From: Bacillus sp. NP157
Lineage (GTDB): Bacteria; Pseudomonadota; Gammaproteobacteria; Xanthomonadales; Rhodanobacteraceae
NCBI GenBank assembly: GCA_018889975.1
Contig: CP076546.1
Location: 1,302,001 to 1,366,000, forward strand
Direction: 5' to 3'
Length of the DNA stretch: 64,000 bases
The position numbers and the translations under genes were made by a program. Of the stretch, positions 44,228 to 53,388 are shown one piece after another; the stretch's first letter is position 1; every line of letters begins with the position of its first letter. The notes beneath the pieces were generated by a model. The model was not told the DNA's origin. It searched no databases and was given only the letters and a program-made list of their open reading frames with translations.

Positions 44228-45364
44228 TCAGTGCAGGCTGATCACATAACTGAGGTCCACCGTGTACGCGATGACGCCGCCTACGCCGTGGCGTTCGTAG
44301 CGCATCACCTGCCCTGTTCGCTGCGTGCCGGTGAACAGGTCGTACAGGGTGAGGTAGACGCCCTGGGCCAGGGCCACGGTGTACTTGCTGGCCGCCAGGT
44401 AGGCTCCGATCGACTTGCTCACCGACGCCAGCCCCGCCTTGCTGATGGCGACGTCATGCGTCTTCGCGAGCGACTCCGCGGCCTTCTCGAAAAGGCTGTG
44501 GGCGGGTCCCGCATCCTTGCCCTGCAAGGCCATCGCCGTGGTCTTTGCCGCGGCGGTGAACACGCTCGCCAACGGCCCCGAGCCGTCGGTGCGAGACTGG
44601 ATGACGGAGGCCACCATGTGGTCCGCGACCCAGGTCGGCAGTCCCAGCGAGAAGTCCTGCTGGAATTGCAGCGCGGGGCTGGTCGAATTGTCCGTGATGT
44701 AAGCCGTCATCACCTTGCCGCTCTTGCTGACCAGCGTGATCGACACCGCACCCGACGACCAGTGCCCTGCCCATTCGGCGGGCTTGAGGTCGGTATTCAA
44801 CTGCATCGTTTTCGCGCCGGTCGGTGGTCCCGGGAAGTCACCGACGAACTGGGGCGGCGAGGACTCCTTCACGGCGAAGAACGCGTTCGCGTCGTTGTAC
44901 GACCTGACGTTCCAGTTGGCGATGAAATATGGCGCGAAAAGGAATCCATCTAACGAGGCCTCGACGTCGCCGCCTTCGGCCTTCGCCAGGTTGGGTGGCG
45001 TCTCACCGTTCGCCTCGATGAACCATGCGACCTTCAACACACTGCTAGGCGCGTTGCTGAAATCGAGTGTCGCCGTGGCGTTTGCGGAGTTTCCCCCGAT
45101 GAAGGGGTTGTCCCAGTGCACGTCGAGGAATTCGGTATGTCCCGAGCTGCCTTCGATCACGGCCGTGCTATAGCGAACGGTGCCTTCCGTTCCGGTCATG
45201 AAGCCATCGGATTCGGAACGCCACTCCGCCATCCCGCCGGGCGCGATGCTTGCAGGCGGATACCAGGGGTCGGTGAACTGACCATGGTCGTGGTGATCGG
45301 AGACGTACGAGAGGAATGACGATGTCTGGTTGCTAAACAGACACCGCACGCTGCGAGCTGCCAT
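44228..45364 (-). CDS. Aegerolysin-like N-terminal domain protein
   Basis: A 378-aa protein starting at ATG 45364 with AAGGAG 8 nt upstream. Residues about 1-135 resemble small beta-sandwich proteins of the aegerolysin / crystal-protein ET79 kind: SVRCLFSNQTSSFL, HGQFTDPWYPPASIAPGGMAEW, TGTEGTVRYST and DVHWDNPFIGGNSANA. The middle (150-240) is beta-rich and the C-terminal part (about 255-345) is helical with alanine-rich stretches before a final beta segment. No signal peptide. Aegerolysins bind membrane lipids and often work with a partner in pore formation; that role is inferred from resemblance only. No partner (MACPF) gene is seen nearby. Confidence 0.55.
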   Translation of the reverse strand: MAARSVRCLFSNQTSSFLSYVSDHHDHGQFTDPWYPPASIAPGGMAEWRSESDGFMTGTEGTVRYSTAVIEGSSGHTEFLDVHWDNPFIGGNSANATATLDFSNAPSSVLKVAWFIEANGETPPNLAKAEGGDVEASLDGFLFAPYFIANWNVRSYNDANAFFAVKESSPPQFVGDFPGPPTGAKTMQLNTDLKPAEWAGHWSSGAVSITLVSKSGKVMTAYITDNSTSPALQFQQDFSLGLPTWVADHMVASVIQSRTDGSGPLASVFTAAAKTTAMALQGKDAGPAHSLFEKAAESLAKTHDVAISKAGLASVSKSIGAYLAASKYTVALAQGVYLTLYDLFTGTQRTGQVMRYERHGVGGVIAYTVDLSYVISLH

Positions 45365-45523
45365 GATCTGACTCCTTCCGGTATGAAGGCCGCCGGATCC
45401 CCCTACGCTCGCGATATTCTGCGTGTCGCAGGCGCAGGTCTATACGGTGTTCGCTCCCTGCGGAACACATAGGGCGAAGGAGTTAAGTAAAACTTCGCAG
45501 CGCGTCGCAGCTGGCGAGATCCA

Positions 45524-45853
45524 TCAAAGCACGACGGTCACGCCCGATGTCGTCCGTGATTTGACGTCGTAGCTGCAGCGAAAGGTGAAGGTCTGCCCGG
45601 AGCCACCGGTCCCGGCGAAGCTCCCGTCGCCCGATACGTCGACGCGGTTGTCTCCGGCGACCGAACCATCGGAGTGCAGGACCTTGACGCTACCCGCCGA
45701 GGGCATGCGCGAACGCACTTCCTGGCTGGCGGCATCGCTGCAGGCACTCACCGAGAAGGGGTCGACCGTCTGGTGATCGCGTGCGTCGAAGGATGACCAT
45801 TGCGCGGATGCGACGGCGGGAATACACGCCAGGGCGAGAAACCAGAGCTTCAT
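45524..45853 (-). CDS. Small secreted protein, unknown
   Basis: A 109-aa protein from the ATG at 45853 with signal peptide (residues 1-18, LWFLALACIPAVASAQ). Mature part contains FSVSACSDAASQEVRSRMP, DGSVAGDNRVDVSGDGSF and TFTFRCSYDVKSRTTSGV; two cysteines may pair. It resembles small periplasmic proteins of about 90 residues but no family is assigned. It is divergent from the SDR gene at 46064. Confidence 0.7.
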   Translation of the reverse strand: MKLWFLALACIPAVASAQWSSFDARDHQTVDPFSVSACSDAASQEVRSRMPSAGSVKVLHSDGSVAGDNRVDVSGDGSFAGTGGSGQTFTFRCSYDVKSRTTSGVTVVL

Positions 45854-46063
45854 GCCAACTCCCAGCCGGCCCACCGATGGGCCGACAGGTGGCAGCGTTC
45901 GCCCGGAGGCGTGCAAGAGGAGTGACTGCCGCGTGTGCACCCGGCACGCCGATGGACAGCCATGGCCGGAATCGACGTTTATCCGCCATGGCCGGCGCCC
46001 CATGGCATGTCTACGATCCCGGGATTCCCGGCGCTGTGCCGGGCCCGATCGGGAGACATTCCG

Positions 46064-46888
46064 TTGAGTGATGACGTAAATAAGCCCGTCGCACTGGTTA
46101 CTGGTGCATCGTCCGGCATGGGCAAGGATTTCGCGCTGAGGCTGATCGACGAAGGCTATATCGTCTATGGCGCGGCGCGCCGCACGGTCCGCATGACGGA
46201 TGTGTCCGACGCCGGTGGGACCGTGATCGCGATGGACGTTACCGACGATGCATCGATGGTCGACGCGGTCGAGCGGATCATCGCTGCCCACGGCCGGATC
46301 GATGTGCTGATCAACAATGCGGGCTATGGCCAGTTCGGCGCACTGGAAGACGTCCCCATGGAAGAAGCCCGCCGCCAGATGGAGGTCAACCTGTTCGGGC
46401 CGGCACGGCTCATCCAGCTCTGCTTGCCGCACATGCGGGCACGGCGCTTTGGCAAGATCTTCAACATCTCGTCGATCGGTGGAAAGCTGGCGACACCGCT
46501 AGGCGGCTGGTACCACGCGTCGAAGCATGCGCTGGAGGGCTTTTCCGATTCACTGCGCAACGAGGTGCGTGCGTTCGGTATCGACGTCATCGTGATCGAG
46601 CCAGGCGCCATCGCATCGGAATGGAGCGGGATCGCCGCGGAAGAAGCCGACCGGTATTCTGGCCGCGGCGCGTATGCCAGGCTCTCGTCCAGCTTCCAGG
46701 CATGGCATGCCCGTGCGGGCAATGCACCACCGCCGAGCGTCATCAGCGACCTGGTGGTCAAGGCGCTGCGCACCACGCGACCGGCGACGCGGTACCACGG
46801 AGGCGGCCTTGCCGGGACGATGCTGTTCCTCCGGCGCTGGCTGTCCGACCGCATGTTCGACAAGGTCGTGATGTCGATGTATCGCTGA
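46064..46888 (+). CDS. Short-chain dehydrogenase/reductase (SDR)
   Basis: A 274-aa classical SDR. The TTG at 46064 is preferred because GGGAGA lies 8 nt upstream and the protein begins just before the nucleotide-binding strand; an ATG at 46007 would add 19 residues. Motifs: TGASSGMGKDFAL (NAD(P) binding), NNAGYG, and the active site SSIGG...WYHASKHALEG (Ser, Tyr, Lys). Substrate unknown. A strong hairpin follows the stop. Confidence 0.85.
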   Translation: MSDDVNKPVALVTGASSGMGKDFALRLIDEGYIVYGAARRTVRMTDVSDAGGTVIAMDVTDDASMVDAVERIIAAHGRIDVLINNAGYGQFGALEDVPMEEARRQMEVNLFGPARLIQLCLPHMRARRFGKIFNISSIGGKLATPLGGWYHASKHALEGFSDSLRNEVRAFGIDVIVIEPGAIASEWSGIAAEEADRYSGRGAYARLSSSFQAWHARAGNAPPPSVISDLVVKALRTTRPATRYHGGGLAGTMLFLRRWLSDRMFDKVVMSMYR

Positions 46889-46893
46889 CAGGA

Positions 46894-46918
46894 AAGCCGG
46901 GGCAGCTAGCCCCGGCTT
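46894..46918. terminator. Hairpin terminator between convergent genes
   Basis: A perfect 10-bp stem, AAGCCGGGGC (46894-46903) and GCCCCGGCTT (46909-46918), with a 5-nt loop, directly after the SDR stop and before the stop of the convergent DJ-1-type gene. The TT-GT end on the plus strand is a short T-tract. Confidence 0.8.
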
Positions 46919-46944
46919 GTGCGTCACGCACGCCCGCCAATCGA

Positions 46945-47811
46945 TCAATGCTTGTGTGCCTTGAGTTTGGCGACCAGCACGTCACCGAACTCCGGGGCCG
47001 ACATCGGCTGCTGGCCGGTGATCAGTTCGCGGTCGACGACCACGTTGCTGTGCCAGTTGGCGACCGTATCGACATGGGCGCCGGCTTCGGCCAGCGCGTT
47101 CACTGGATAGAACTGGACCGACCCACCGAGGCCCTGCGGGCCTTCGAGCTGCTGCTCTTCGCCGGTGGAGAACACGGTCACGCGGTAACCCGCATACGGC
47201 CAGCCCCTGGCAAGCTCGTTGGCCTTGCCGTCGTTGGCGATCATCGACGCCACGAAGGCATCCGGATCCTTCAGTGCCGATAGCAGCACGATCGGCCCGT
47301 GGCAGATGATGCCGGTCGGACGGCCCGTGTCATGGAAGCTGACCAGGATCTTGCCGAGGTTCTTGTCCTTCAGCAGGTCGACCATGGGCGCATGGCCACC
47401 CGGGATGAACAGGCCTACGTAACCGTTGGTGCCTTCGGCCACGACCGATGCGAGCGTCTTCGGGTGCTTCAGCTGGGCGATGCCCTGGGCGTACTTCAGC
47501 GCATCGGCGCGTGCCGCATCGTCGCCGCCGAAGAACATCTTGTTGTTCGAATTGACGTCCATCACGGGTTCGTCGCCGTTCGGGTTGACGATGACCGGCT
47601 CGTATCCCGCGTCGACCAGCTTGCGGTACGGCACGACGAACTCATTGAGGTAGTAGCCCGTCGAGTACGTCTTGCCGTCCTTCAGGTCCAGCTCGTGGGC
47701 ACTGGACATGACCACCAGTACCTTGCCTTTGGACTGGGCCGACGCCGTCGGTGTCACCATGCCGGCCGTCGCCATGGCAAGCACGGCCGTGCTCCATTTA
47801 AAAATATTCAT
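46945..47811 (-). CDS. Exported DJ-1/PfpI family protein
   Basis: A 288-aa protein from the ATG at 47811. A signal peptide covers residues 1-25 (ending TPTASA). The DJ-1/PfpI fold shows KVLVVMSS, GYYLNEFVVP (E57, the usual acid near the nucleophile), IPGGHAPMVDL and GIICHGPI with the nucleophilic C170 at the elbow. Relatives include Hsp31/YhbO-type chaperone-glyoxalases; export to the periplasm is unusual for these. It lies 31 bp after an SDR gene on the same strand. A paralogue with the same architecture lies at 52404-53291. Confidence 0.85.
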   Translation of the reverse strand: MNIFKWSTAVLAMATAGMVTPTASAQSKGKVLVVMSSAHELDLKDGKTYSTGYYLNEFVVPYRKLVDAGYEPVIVNPNGDEPVMDVNSNNKMFFGGDDAARADALKYAQGIAQLKHPKTLASVVAEGTNGYVGLFIPGGHAPMVDLLKDKNLGKILVSFHDTGRPTGIICHGPIVLLSALKDPDAFVASMIANDGKANELARGWPYAGYRVTVFSTGEEQQLEGPQGLGGSVQFYPVNALAEAGAHVDTVANWHSNVVVDRELITGQQPMSAPEFGDVLVAKLKAHKH

Positions 47812-47842
47812 GATCGTTTCCTCGGTGATAGGGGGAGTTGAA

Positions 47843-48652
47843 TCAGGCCTTGCCAGCGGCTGTGCGCAGGTAACGCGGTGCCGGCTTCGCATTGGTGAAG
47901 CTCGGGGAGATGGCGAGGCGTGCCTTTTCCCAGGCGAGCCACTCGTTGTTGTCGTGCAGGCTCGGGATGGTCACGAGCTCGCCGAGGTCCAGGCCGGCCA
48001 GTGCCGCGTCGACCAGGTCCTGCGCGGTCATCGTGTTCTCCGAGTGCTTCTGCGGCGCGTAGCCGGCAACGTCCCAGAATTCGGTTCCGGTGGCGGCAGG
48101 CAGCACGGTCTGGATACGCACGCCCTTGTCGGCGAGATCGCGCTGGAGCACGTGGCCAAAGCTCAGCACGTACGACTTCGATGCGCTGTAGACGCCGTTG
48201 AGCTTCTCGACGGCGATGGCGACGGCCGAACTGATGTTGATGATCGTGCCGGCGCCGCGGGCGACGAAGCGCGGGGCGATCGCATAGGTGAGTCGGGTGA
48301 GCGCGGTGATGTTGAGGGAGATCATCGCCTCCATCTCGTCGACGTTCTCCTGCAGCACCGAGGCAACCGAGCCGATGCCAGCATTGTTGACCAGCATGCT
48401 GATGCTGTCGTCTTCGCGGAGGGTCTTTTCGACCGCGGCCAGGCCGGCCCTGTCGTTGAGGTCGGCGGCGATGGTCTTCACGGAACGGCCCGTGTCGGTG
48501 GCCAGGCGGCCAGCCAGCGCATCGAGGCGTTCGGCATTGCGAGCGACCAGGATCAGGTCATAGCCACGCCGTGCGAGCCGGTCGGCGTAAATGGCGCCAA
48601 TACCGGTGGAGGCGCCAGTGATGAGCGCAGTACCTTTGGATGAGTGAGTCAT
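47843..48652 (-). CDS. Short-chain dehydrogenase/reductase (SDR)
   Basis: A 269-aa classical SDR with TGASTGIGAIYADRLA (cofactor binding), LVNNAGIGS and the active site SSAVA...VYSASKSYVLSF. PAATGTEFWD follows the catalytic lysine, as in short-chain reductases of the DltE/YqjQ-like group. It precedes the exported DJ-1 gene by 31 bp, so the two form an operon. It is divergent from the aldehyde dehydrogenase gene; 288 bp separate them. Confidence 0.9.
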   Translation of the reverse strand: MTHSSKGTALITGASTGIGAIYADRLARRGYDLILVARNAERLDALAGRLATDTGRSVKTIAADLNDRAGLAAVEKTLREDDSISMLVNNAGIGSVASVLQENVDEMEAMISLNITALTRLTYAIAPRFVARGAGTIINISSAVAIAVEKLNGVYSASKSYVLSFGHVLQRDLADKGVRIQTVLPAATGTEFWDVAGYAPQKHSENTMTAQDLVDAALAGLDLGELVTIPSLHDNNEWLAWEKARLAISPSFTNAKPAPRYLRTAAGKA

Positions 48653-48940
48653 GTCGTTTCTCTCAGGTTGGCCCGACGACGTGTCGGTGCATGGACTGAA
48701 TTGTGAGAACGGCGGCCCGCATCCTCAATGTCATAGATGCAATGATTTAGGCCATGTCCGAAATCGCCTTCCCAGACGCACAAGGAATAGCTCCGCGATA
48801 GCGCGACGAACATGCCGTAGACATGGCGATTCAGGACACCCTCGACGCCGGGCGATGGCCTGAATTCCGTGCTTATCCGACATATGGCAGCGAACGCCAC
48901 ACGCCTACGATCAGGCCTCGATTCCTAGAGGAGCACCTAC

Positions 48941-50311
48941 ATGGCTTACCAAACCATCAATCCGACGACGGGCAATGTCGTCAAGACCTATCCGAACCAC
49001 ACGGATGCCGATATCGAGGCCGCACTGGCTGCCGCCCACGCGCTTTACAAGTCATCCTGGTCGAGGGCGCCGATCCAGCCGCGCCTGCAGGTGCTCGAGC
49101 GTCTTGCGGATCTCATCGATGCACGCAAGGAAGAACTGGCCCGGATCGTCGTCCAGGAAATGGGCAAGCTGATCTCCGATGCACGCGACGAGGTATGGAT
49201 CATCGCCGAGATCGCACGCTTCTACGCTCGCAACGCCGAGGCATTCCTCGCCCCGGTGAAGATCGAATCCGGGCTCGGCGAAGCATGGATCGAGCACCAT
49301 CCCCTCGGTGTGCTGATGGTGGTCGAACCGTGGAACTTCCCTTACTACCAGCTCATGCGCGTGTTCGCGCCCAGCTTCGCCGCCGGTAACCCGGTGATGG
49401 CCAAGCACGCCAGCATCGTCCCGCATTGCGCCACGGTCTTCGAGGAACTGGTCAGGGAGGCCGGCGCACCGCACGGCGCATGGGCCAACCTGTTCATCAC
49501 CTCCAGCCAGGTCAGCGACATCATCGCGGACGACCGCGTGGTGGGCGCCGCCATGACCGGGTCCGAAGGCGCGGGCACGGCGATCGCTACGCAGGCGGCG
49601 AAGCACCTGAAGAAATCGACCCTGGAGATGGGTGGCAACGACGTCTTCGTCGTCCTCGACGACGCCGACCTGGACAAGGCACTGGAAGCCGGCGTCTTTT
49701 CGCGCCTGCACATCAGTGGCCAGGAATGCATCTGCGCTAAGCGCTTCGTGTTGCACGCCGCCATCGCCGACACCTTCCTCGAACGGTTCACCAGGGCCAT
49801 GGCCGAGGTGAAGATCGGCGATCCCATGGACGAGACCACGAAGCTTGGACCGCTCTCGTCCGCCGACGCGGTTGCCGGCCTCGCCAGGCAGGTCCGTGCC
49901 GCGGTGGAGCATGGGGCCACGCTGCACCTCGGTGGCCAGCCGATCAAGCGCGACGGCAACTTTTTCGAGCCGACGATCCTCACCCACGTGACCCGCGACA
50001 ACCCGGCGTATTTCGAGGAGTTCTTCGGTCCTGTGGCGCAGGTCTACGTGGTGCAGGACGACGAGGAGATCATCGAGCTGGCCAACGATTCGCGCTTCGG
50101 CCTCGCCGGCGCGATCTTCTCGAACAATATCGAGCGCGCTCGTGAACTGGCGTCGCGGATCGAAACGGGTGGCGTCTGGATCAACACGTTTGCGAGCACC
50201 GCGCCCGAACTGCCCTTCGGTGGCGTCAAGCGTTCCGGCTATGGCCGTGAACTGTCGCACCTTGGGATCAAGGAGTTCGTGAACCAGAAGCTGGTGCTTG
50301 TGAGTCACTGA
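48941..50311 (+). CDS. NAD(P)-dependent aldehyde dehydrogenase (succinate-semialdehyde type)
   Basis: A 456-aa enzyme with a good site (GAGGAG) before the ATG. Family motifs: PWNFPYYQLMR (N132 oxyanion), TGSEGAGTAI (cofactor binding), LEMGGND (general base E229), and GQECICAKR with nucleophile C263. The C-terminal PFGGVKRSGYGRELSHLGIKEFVN is typical of the NAD-dependent succinate-semialdehyde/lactaldehyde dehydrogenase group. It oxidises an aldehyde to the acid. Context with DJ-1 and SDR genes suggests aldehyde detoxification. Its 3' end overlaps the convergent regulator gene by 44 bp. Confidence 0.92.
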   Translation: MAYQTINPTTGNVVKTYPNHTDADIEAALAAAHALYKSSWSRAPIQPRLQVLERLADLIDARKEELARIVVQEMGKLISDARDEVWIIAEIARFYARNAEAFLAPVKIESGLGEAWIEHHPLGVLMVVEPWNFPYYQLMRVFAPSFAAGNPVMAKHASIVPHCATVFEELVREAGAPHGAWANLFITSSQVSDIIADDRVVGAAMTGSEGAGTAIATQAAKHLKKSTLEMGGNDVFVVLDDADLDKALEAGVFSRLHISGQECICAKRFVLHAAIADTFLERFTRAMAEVKIGDPMDETTKLGPLSSADAVAGLARQVRAAVEHGATLHLGGQPIKRDGNFFEPTILTHVTRDNPAYFEEFFGPVAQVYVVQDDEEIIELANDSRFGLAGAIFSNNIERARELASRIETGGVWINTFASTAPELPFGGVKRSGYGRELSHLGIKEFVNQKLVLVSH

Positions 50312-51341
50312 GCCTGGTCGCGAACGCGCCGCGCCTCGCCAACCTGCGCAGCAACTGTGGCGACTGCCCGAACGAACGCAGGAAGGCGCGGCGCATCCGG
50401 TCCCGATCGCTGAATCCGGTCTGGCGCGCGACCACGTCCATGGGGTGCCGGCTTTGTTCGACCAGGGCGCGTGCGCTTTCTACCCGCATCGACTCGATCG
50501 CCCGCGCGGGCGACTGGCCGGTTTCGGCGTGGAAGGTGCGGCTGAAGTGACGCAGGCTCAGGCAAGCAGCGTCCGCCAGGTCTTCGACGGTCAGCGGACG
50601 GTGCAGGTTCTCGCGCGCATAGGACAGCGCCGTCTGGATGCGGTCGGATTTCGGTGCCAGGTCCAGGAGTGCGGAGAACTGTGACTGTTCTCCGCTGCGT
50701 CGATGATAGATCACCAGCTCGCGCGCGACGGATGCCGCGAGTTGGACGCCAAGGTCCATCTCGATCAGCTTCAGGCCGAGGTCCAGCCCGGCAGCTCCGC
50801 CTGCGGTCGTCCAGATCGGGCCGTCATTCATGAAGATGCGATCGCGATCGATCTTCGCCCTGGGAAACCGGCTCTGCAGTTCATCGGCATGCAACCAGTG
50901 GGTCGTGGCATGCCTGCCGTCCAGCAAGCCCGCTTCGGCCAGCACGAACGCGCCGGTACTCACCGCGGCGATGCGTCGATGGCGCCGCGTCGCCTTCCTG
51001 ACGAAGGCAATGAGGCCTGCGCTCGCCGTCACCGGGTGGGTCGCACCGCCCAGCACCAGCGTGTCGAACGGCATGTCCGAGAAGGCTTCGCTCTCGACCA
51101 TCATCCCAGCCGAGGTCCTGATGGGGCCGCCCGACTCGGAGACGAAGTGCAGGTCGTAGGGCTGGCCGAAGGCAACCGAATTGGCCACCTCGAAGGCCAT
51201 GGCGATCGTCAGCGCCACAACGGAATAGCCGGGATAGACAATGAAGGCGATATCACGCAAAGGAGGCGCTCCTGTGGAGAGTGGTGCATGCGCCCTGAAT
51301 CCTTTTCGTCGGGTCCGGAACGGCGACGGTGCCATGGGCAC
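50268..51341 (-). CDS. GlxA family transcriptional regulator (DJ-1-like domain plus AraC HTH)
   Basis: Up to 357 aa. The N-terminal half is DJ-1/PfpI-like (IAFIVYPGYSVVALTIAMAFEVAN, VLGGATH, AAVSTGAFVLAEAGLLDGRHATTHW), where the nucleophile cysteine of true DJ-1 enzymes is serine (STGAF). The C-terminal part is an AraC-type double HTH (LTVEDLADAACLSLRHFSRTFHAETGQSPARAIESMRVE; MDVVARQTGFSDRDRMRRAFLRSFGQSP). Start is uncertain: GTG 51341, ATG 51335 or TTG 51260, the last just before the domain. It is divergent from the LysR gene. Targets are unknown. Confidence 0.88.
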   Translation of the reverse strand: MPMAPSPFRTRRKGFRAHAPLSTGAPPLRDIAFIVYPGYSVVALTIAMAFEVANSVAFGQPYDLHFVSESGGPIRTSAGMMVESEAFSDMPFDTLVLGGATHPVTASAGLIAFVRKATRRHRRIAAVSTGAFVLAEAGLLDGRHATTHWLHADELQSRFPRAKIDRDRIFMNDGPIWTTAGGAAGLDLGLKLIEMDLGVQLAASVARELVIYHRRSGEQSQFSALLDLAPKSDRIQTALSYARENLHRPLTVEDLADAACLSLRHFSRTFHAETGQSPARAIESMRVESARALVEQSRHPMDVVARQTGFSDRDRMRRAFLRSFGQSPQLLRRLARRGAFATRLSDSQAPASGSRTP

Positions 51342-51500
51342 TCCGTCGTCATGGATGACTCTAGCTTTTCCGGATGCCGGGGTTTATACCTTCCGACTCA
51401 CAAGGGCTTGTGAGCGTGGTTCATCAATCGCGCGGCCCCTGGTGCAATGTGCGAAGAGAGGCGTCGTGACACCTGGGCATGCGGGCATGGGAGGACCACG

Positions 51501-52394
51501 ATGAAGCGGGGAGAACTCGACGAGCTGTTCGCCTTCGTCACGATTGCCCGCACGCGCAGCTTCACGCGTGCCGCTGCCGAGCTCAATCTCTCGCCTTCAG
51601 CGCTGAGCCATACGATGAAGGGACTGGAAGCTCGCCTGGGCGTTCGCTTGCTGGCCCGGACGACCCGCAGCGTCGCGCCGACCGCCGCCGGCGAACGATT
51701 GCTGCGCTCGGTCGAGCCCGCGCTGAAGGAAGTCCAGGCCGGCGTCACCGCGCTCGGTGACTGGCAAGACGAGCCACACGGCCACCTAAGGCTGACCACG
51801 TTCATCTACGCGGCGCGTACCGTCCTTGCACCGGTGCTACCGCAGTTCCTGATCGACCATCCGAAGGTCACCGTCGAGGTCGTCCTGGACTCGCGCCTCA
51901 GCGACCTCATTGCCGAAGGCTTCGACGCGGGAATCCGCTTCGGCGAATCGCTCGAACAGGACATGGTCGCCGTGCCGGTGGGACCGGATGCCCGCATGGT
52001 GGTCGTGGGCTCGCCAGCCTATTTCGAACGGCATCCGCGGCCGCAGACGCTGGCCGACCTCGACGCGCACAACTGCATCAACTATCGCCAGATCGGCTGC
52101 GGCGGATTGATGCCGTGGGAGTTCGATAGCGACGGCAAGGAGCTGCGCGTACGGACCAGCGGCCAGCTGGTCGTCGACGATGGCGATCTCGCGGCAGCCG
52201 TGATCATGGGCGGCGCCGGCCTGGGCTACATGATCGAGGAGCACGCACTGCCTTACATCGCCCGGGGGCAGCTCATCCGCGTGCTGGACGAATGGTGCGC
52301 CCCGTTCCCGGGGCTGCACCTCTGCTATCCCAGCCGACAGGTGACGCCAGCCCTGCGTGCGCTGATCGACGCCATGCGCTGGACCCCGCCCTAG
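51501..52394 (+). CDS. LysR family transcriptional regulator
   Basis: A 297-aa regulator from the ATG at 51501, with GGGAGG about 6 nt upstream. The N-terminal winged HTH reads ELDELFAFVTIARTRSFTRAAAELNLSPSALSHTMKGLEARLGVRLLARTTRSVAPTAAGERLL in consecutive conserved blocks, and the rest is the substrate-binding domain (VEVVLDSRLSDLIAEGFDAGIRFGESL). It belongs to the CrgA/GstR-like type common in proteobacteria. It is divergent from the GlxA-type gene and convergent with the second exported DJ-1 gene. Target and effector unknown. Confidence 0.93.
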   Translation: MKRGELDELFAFVTIARTRSFTRAAAELNLSPSALSHTMKGLEARLGVRLLARTTRSVAPTAAGERLLRSVEPALKEVQAGVTALGDWQDEPHGHLRLTTFIYAARTVLAPVLPQFLIDHPKVTVEVVLDSRLSDLIAEGFDAGIRFGESLEQDMVAVPVGPDARMVVVGSPAYFERHPRPQTLADLDAHNCINYRQIGCGGLMPWEFDSDGKELRVRTSGQLVVDDGDLAAAVIMGGAGLGYMIEEHALPYIARGQLIRVLDEWCAPFPGLHLCYPSRQVTPALRALIDAMRWTPP

Positions 52395-52403
52395 CCTACC
52401 CTG

Positions 52404-53291
52404 CTACTTCCTTACCTGACCGGCGTGCGCTTCTTCCAGCTTCTGCAACAACGCCGCGGCGAACGCGTGGTCCGAGAACGGCTGCTGCGCCGTGATCAGC
52501 TCTCGGTCCTGCACCACCCTGGGCGTCCACGGCGCCGCGTTTTCCAACACGGCGCCCGCCGCCGCGAGGGCCTCGTCGTTGTAGTAAGGCGCCGGACCAC
52601 CCAACTGCGGCGTCTCGATCTGCTGTTCCTCGGCCTTCGAGAACACGGCGACGTGGTAGCCCGCGTAAGGCCAGCCGTGAGCAAGCCCACGCAACGCGCC
52701 CGTGTCCTGCCTGTTGAGTGCCGCATCGAACGTCTCCGCATCCGGCATGGTCGACACAAGCGCCATGGGACCGTGGCAGATCAGCGCGGTGGGCAACCCA
52801 CGATCGTGGAAGCTGCGCAGGATGGCGCCAAGGCTCTTGTCCTTGACCAGGTCGATCATGGGCGCGTGGCCACCCGGAACGAACACGGCGACGTAATCCT
52901 GGGTATGCCCGACCACGCTCGCCAGCTTCATCGGGTGATGGACGCCGGGAAAGCTATCGACCAGGCGAAGCGCCGCCATGCGAGCGTCGTTGCTTCCACC
53001 GAAGAACTTCGGATCGTTGGAGCTCGCATCCATCGAAGGTGTATCGCCATTCGGGTTGGCGAACTCGGGCGTGTAACCCGCTTCGATCAGTGCCTTCAGG
53101 GGCACGGCCAGCTCGTTGAGGTAATAGCCCGTGGCGTAGGTCTTGCCGTCGCGCAACGTCAGCAGGTGTCCACCGGACATGACGACGAGCACCTTGCCCT
53201 TCGTTGCCTGCGTGGGCGTCGCTGCATGGACCGTTGCCATGCCACCGATCAGTAGCGTCGCCACCAGCGCTTTGAGTGCATATCGTTTCAT
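52404..53291 (-). CDS. Second exported DJ-1/PfpI family protein
   Basis: A 295-aa paralogue of the protein at 46945-47811, from the ATG at 53291. Signal peptide residues 1-23 (ALVATLLIGGMATVHA). Same sequence blocks in the same order: KVLVVMSGGHLLTLRDGKTY, GYYLNELAVP (E60), FVPGGHAPMIDLVKDKSLG, and TALICHGPMAL with C172. It also ends with the shared VVQDRELITAQQPFSDHAF. It lies 97 bp downstream of a GlxA-type regulator on the same strand, which likely controls it. A chaperone or glyoxalase role is inferred from family only. Confidence 0.86.
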   Translation of the reverse strand: MKRYALKALVATLLIGGMATVHAATPTQATKGKVLVVMSGGHLLTLRDGKTYATGYYLNELAVPLKALIEAGYTPEFANPNGDTPSMDASSNDPKFFGGSNDARMAALRLVDSFPGVHHPMKLASVVGHTQDYVAVFVPGGHAPMIDLVKDKSLGAILRSFHDRGLPTALICHGPMALVSTMPDAETFDAALNRQDTGALRGLAHGWPYAGYHVAVFSKAEEQQIETPQLGGPAPYYNDEALAAAGAVLENAAPWTPRVVQDRELITAQQPFSDHAFAAALLQKLEEAHAGQVRK

Positions 53292-53388
53292 GGTCTTACT
53301 TCCCGTGGATTGATCGTCGTTGCCGACCAATGTAGGAAGCCAGGCCCCGGCCATCCATGCCGAATAGACAGGGTTTTCAGGCCACGCG

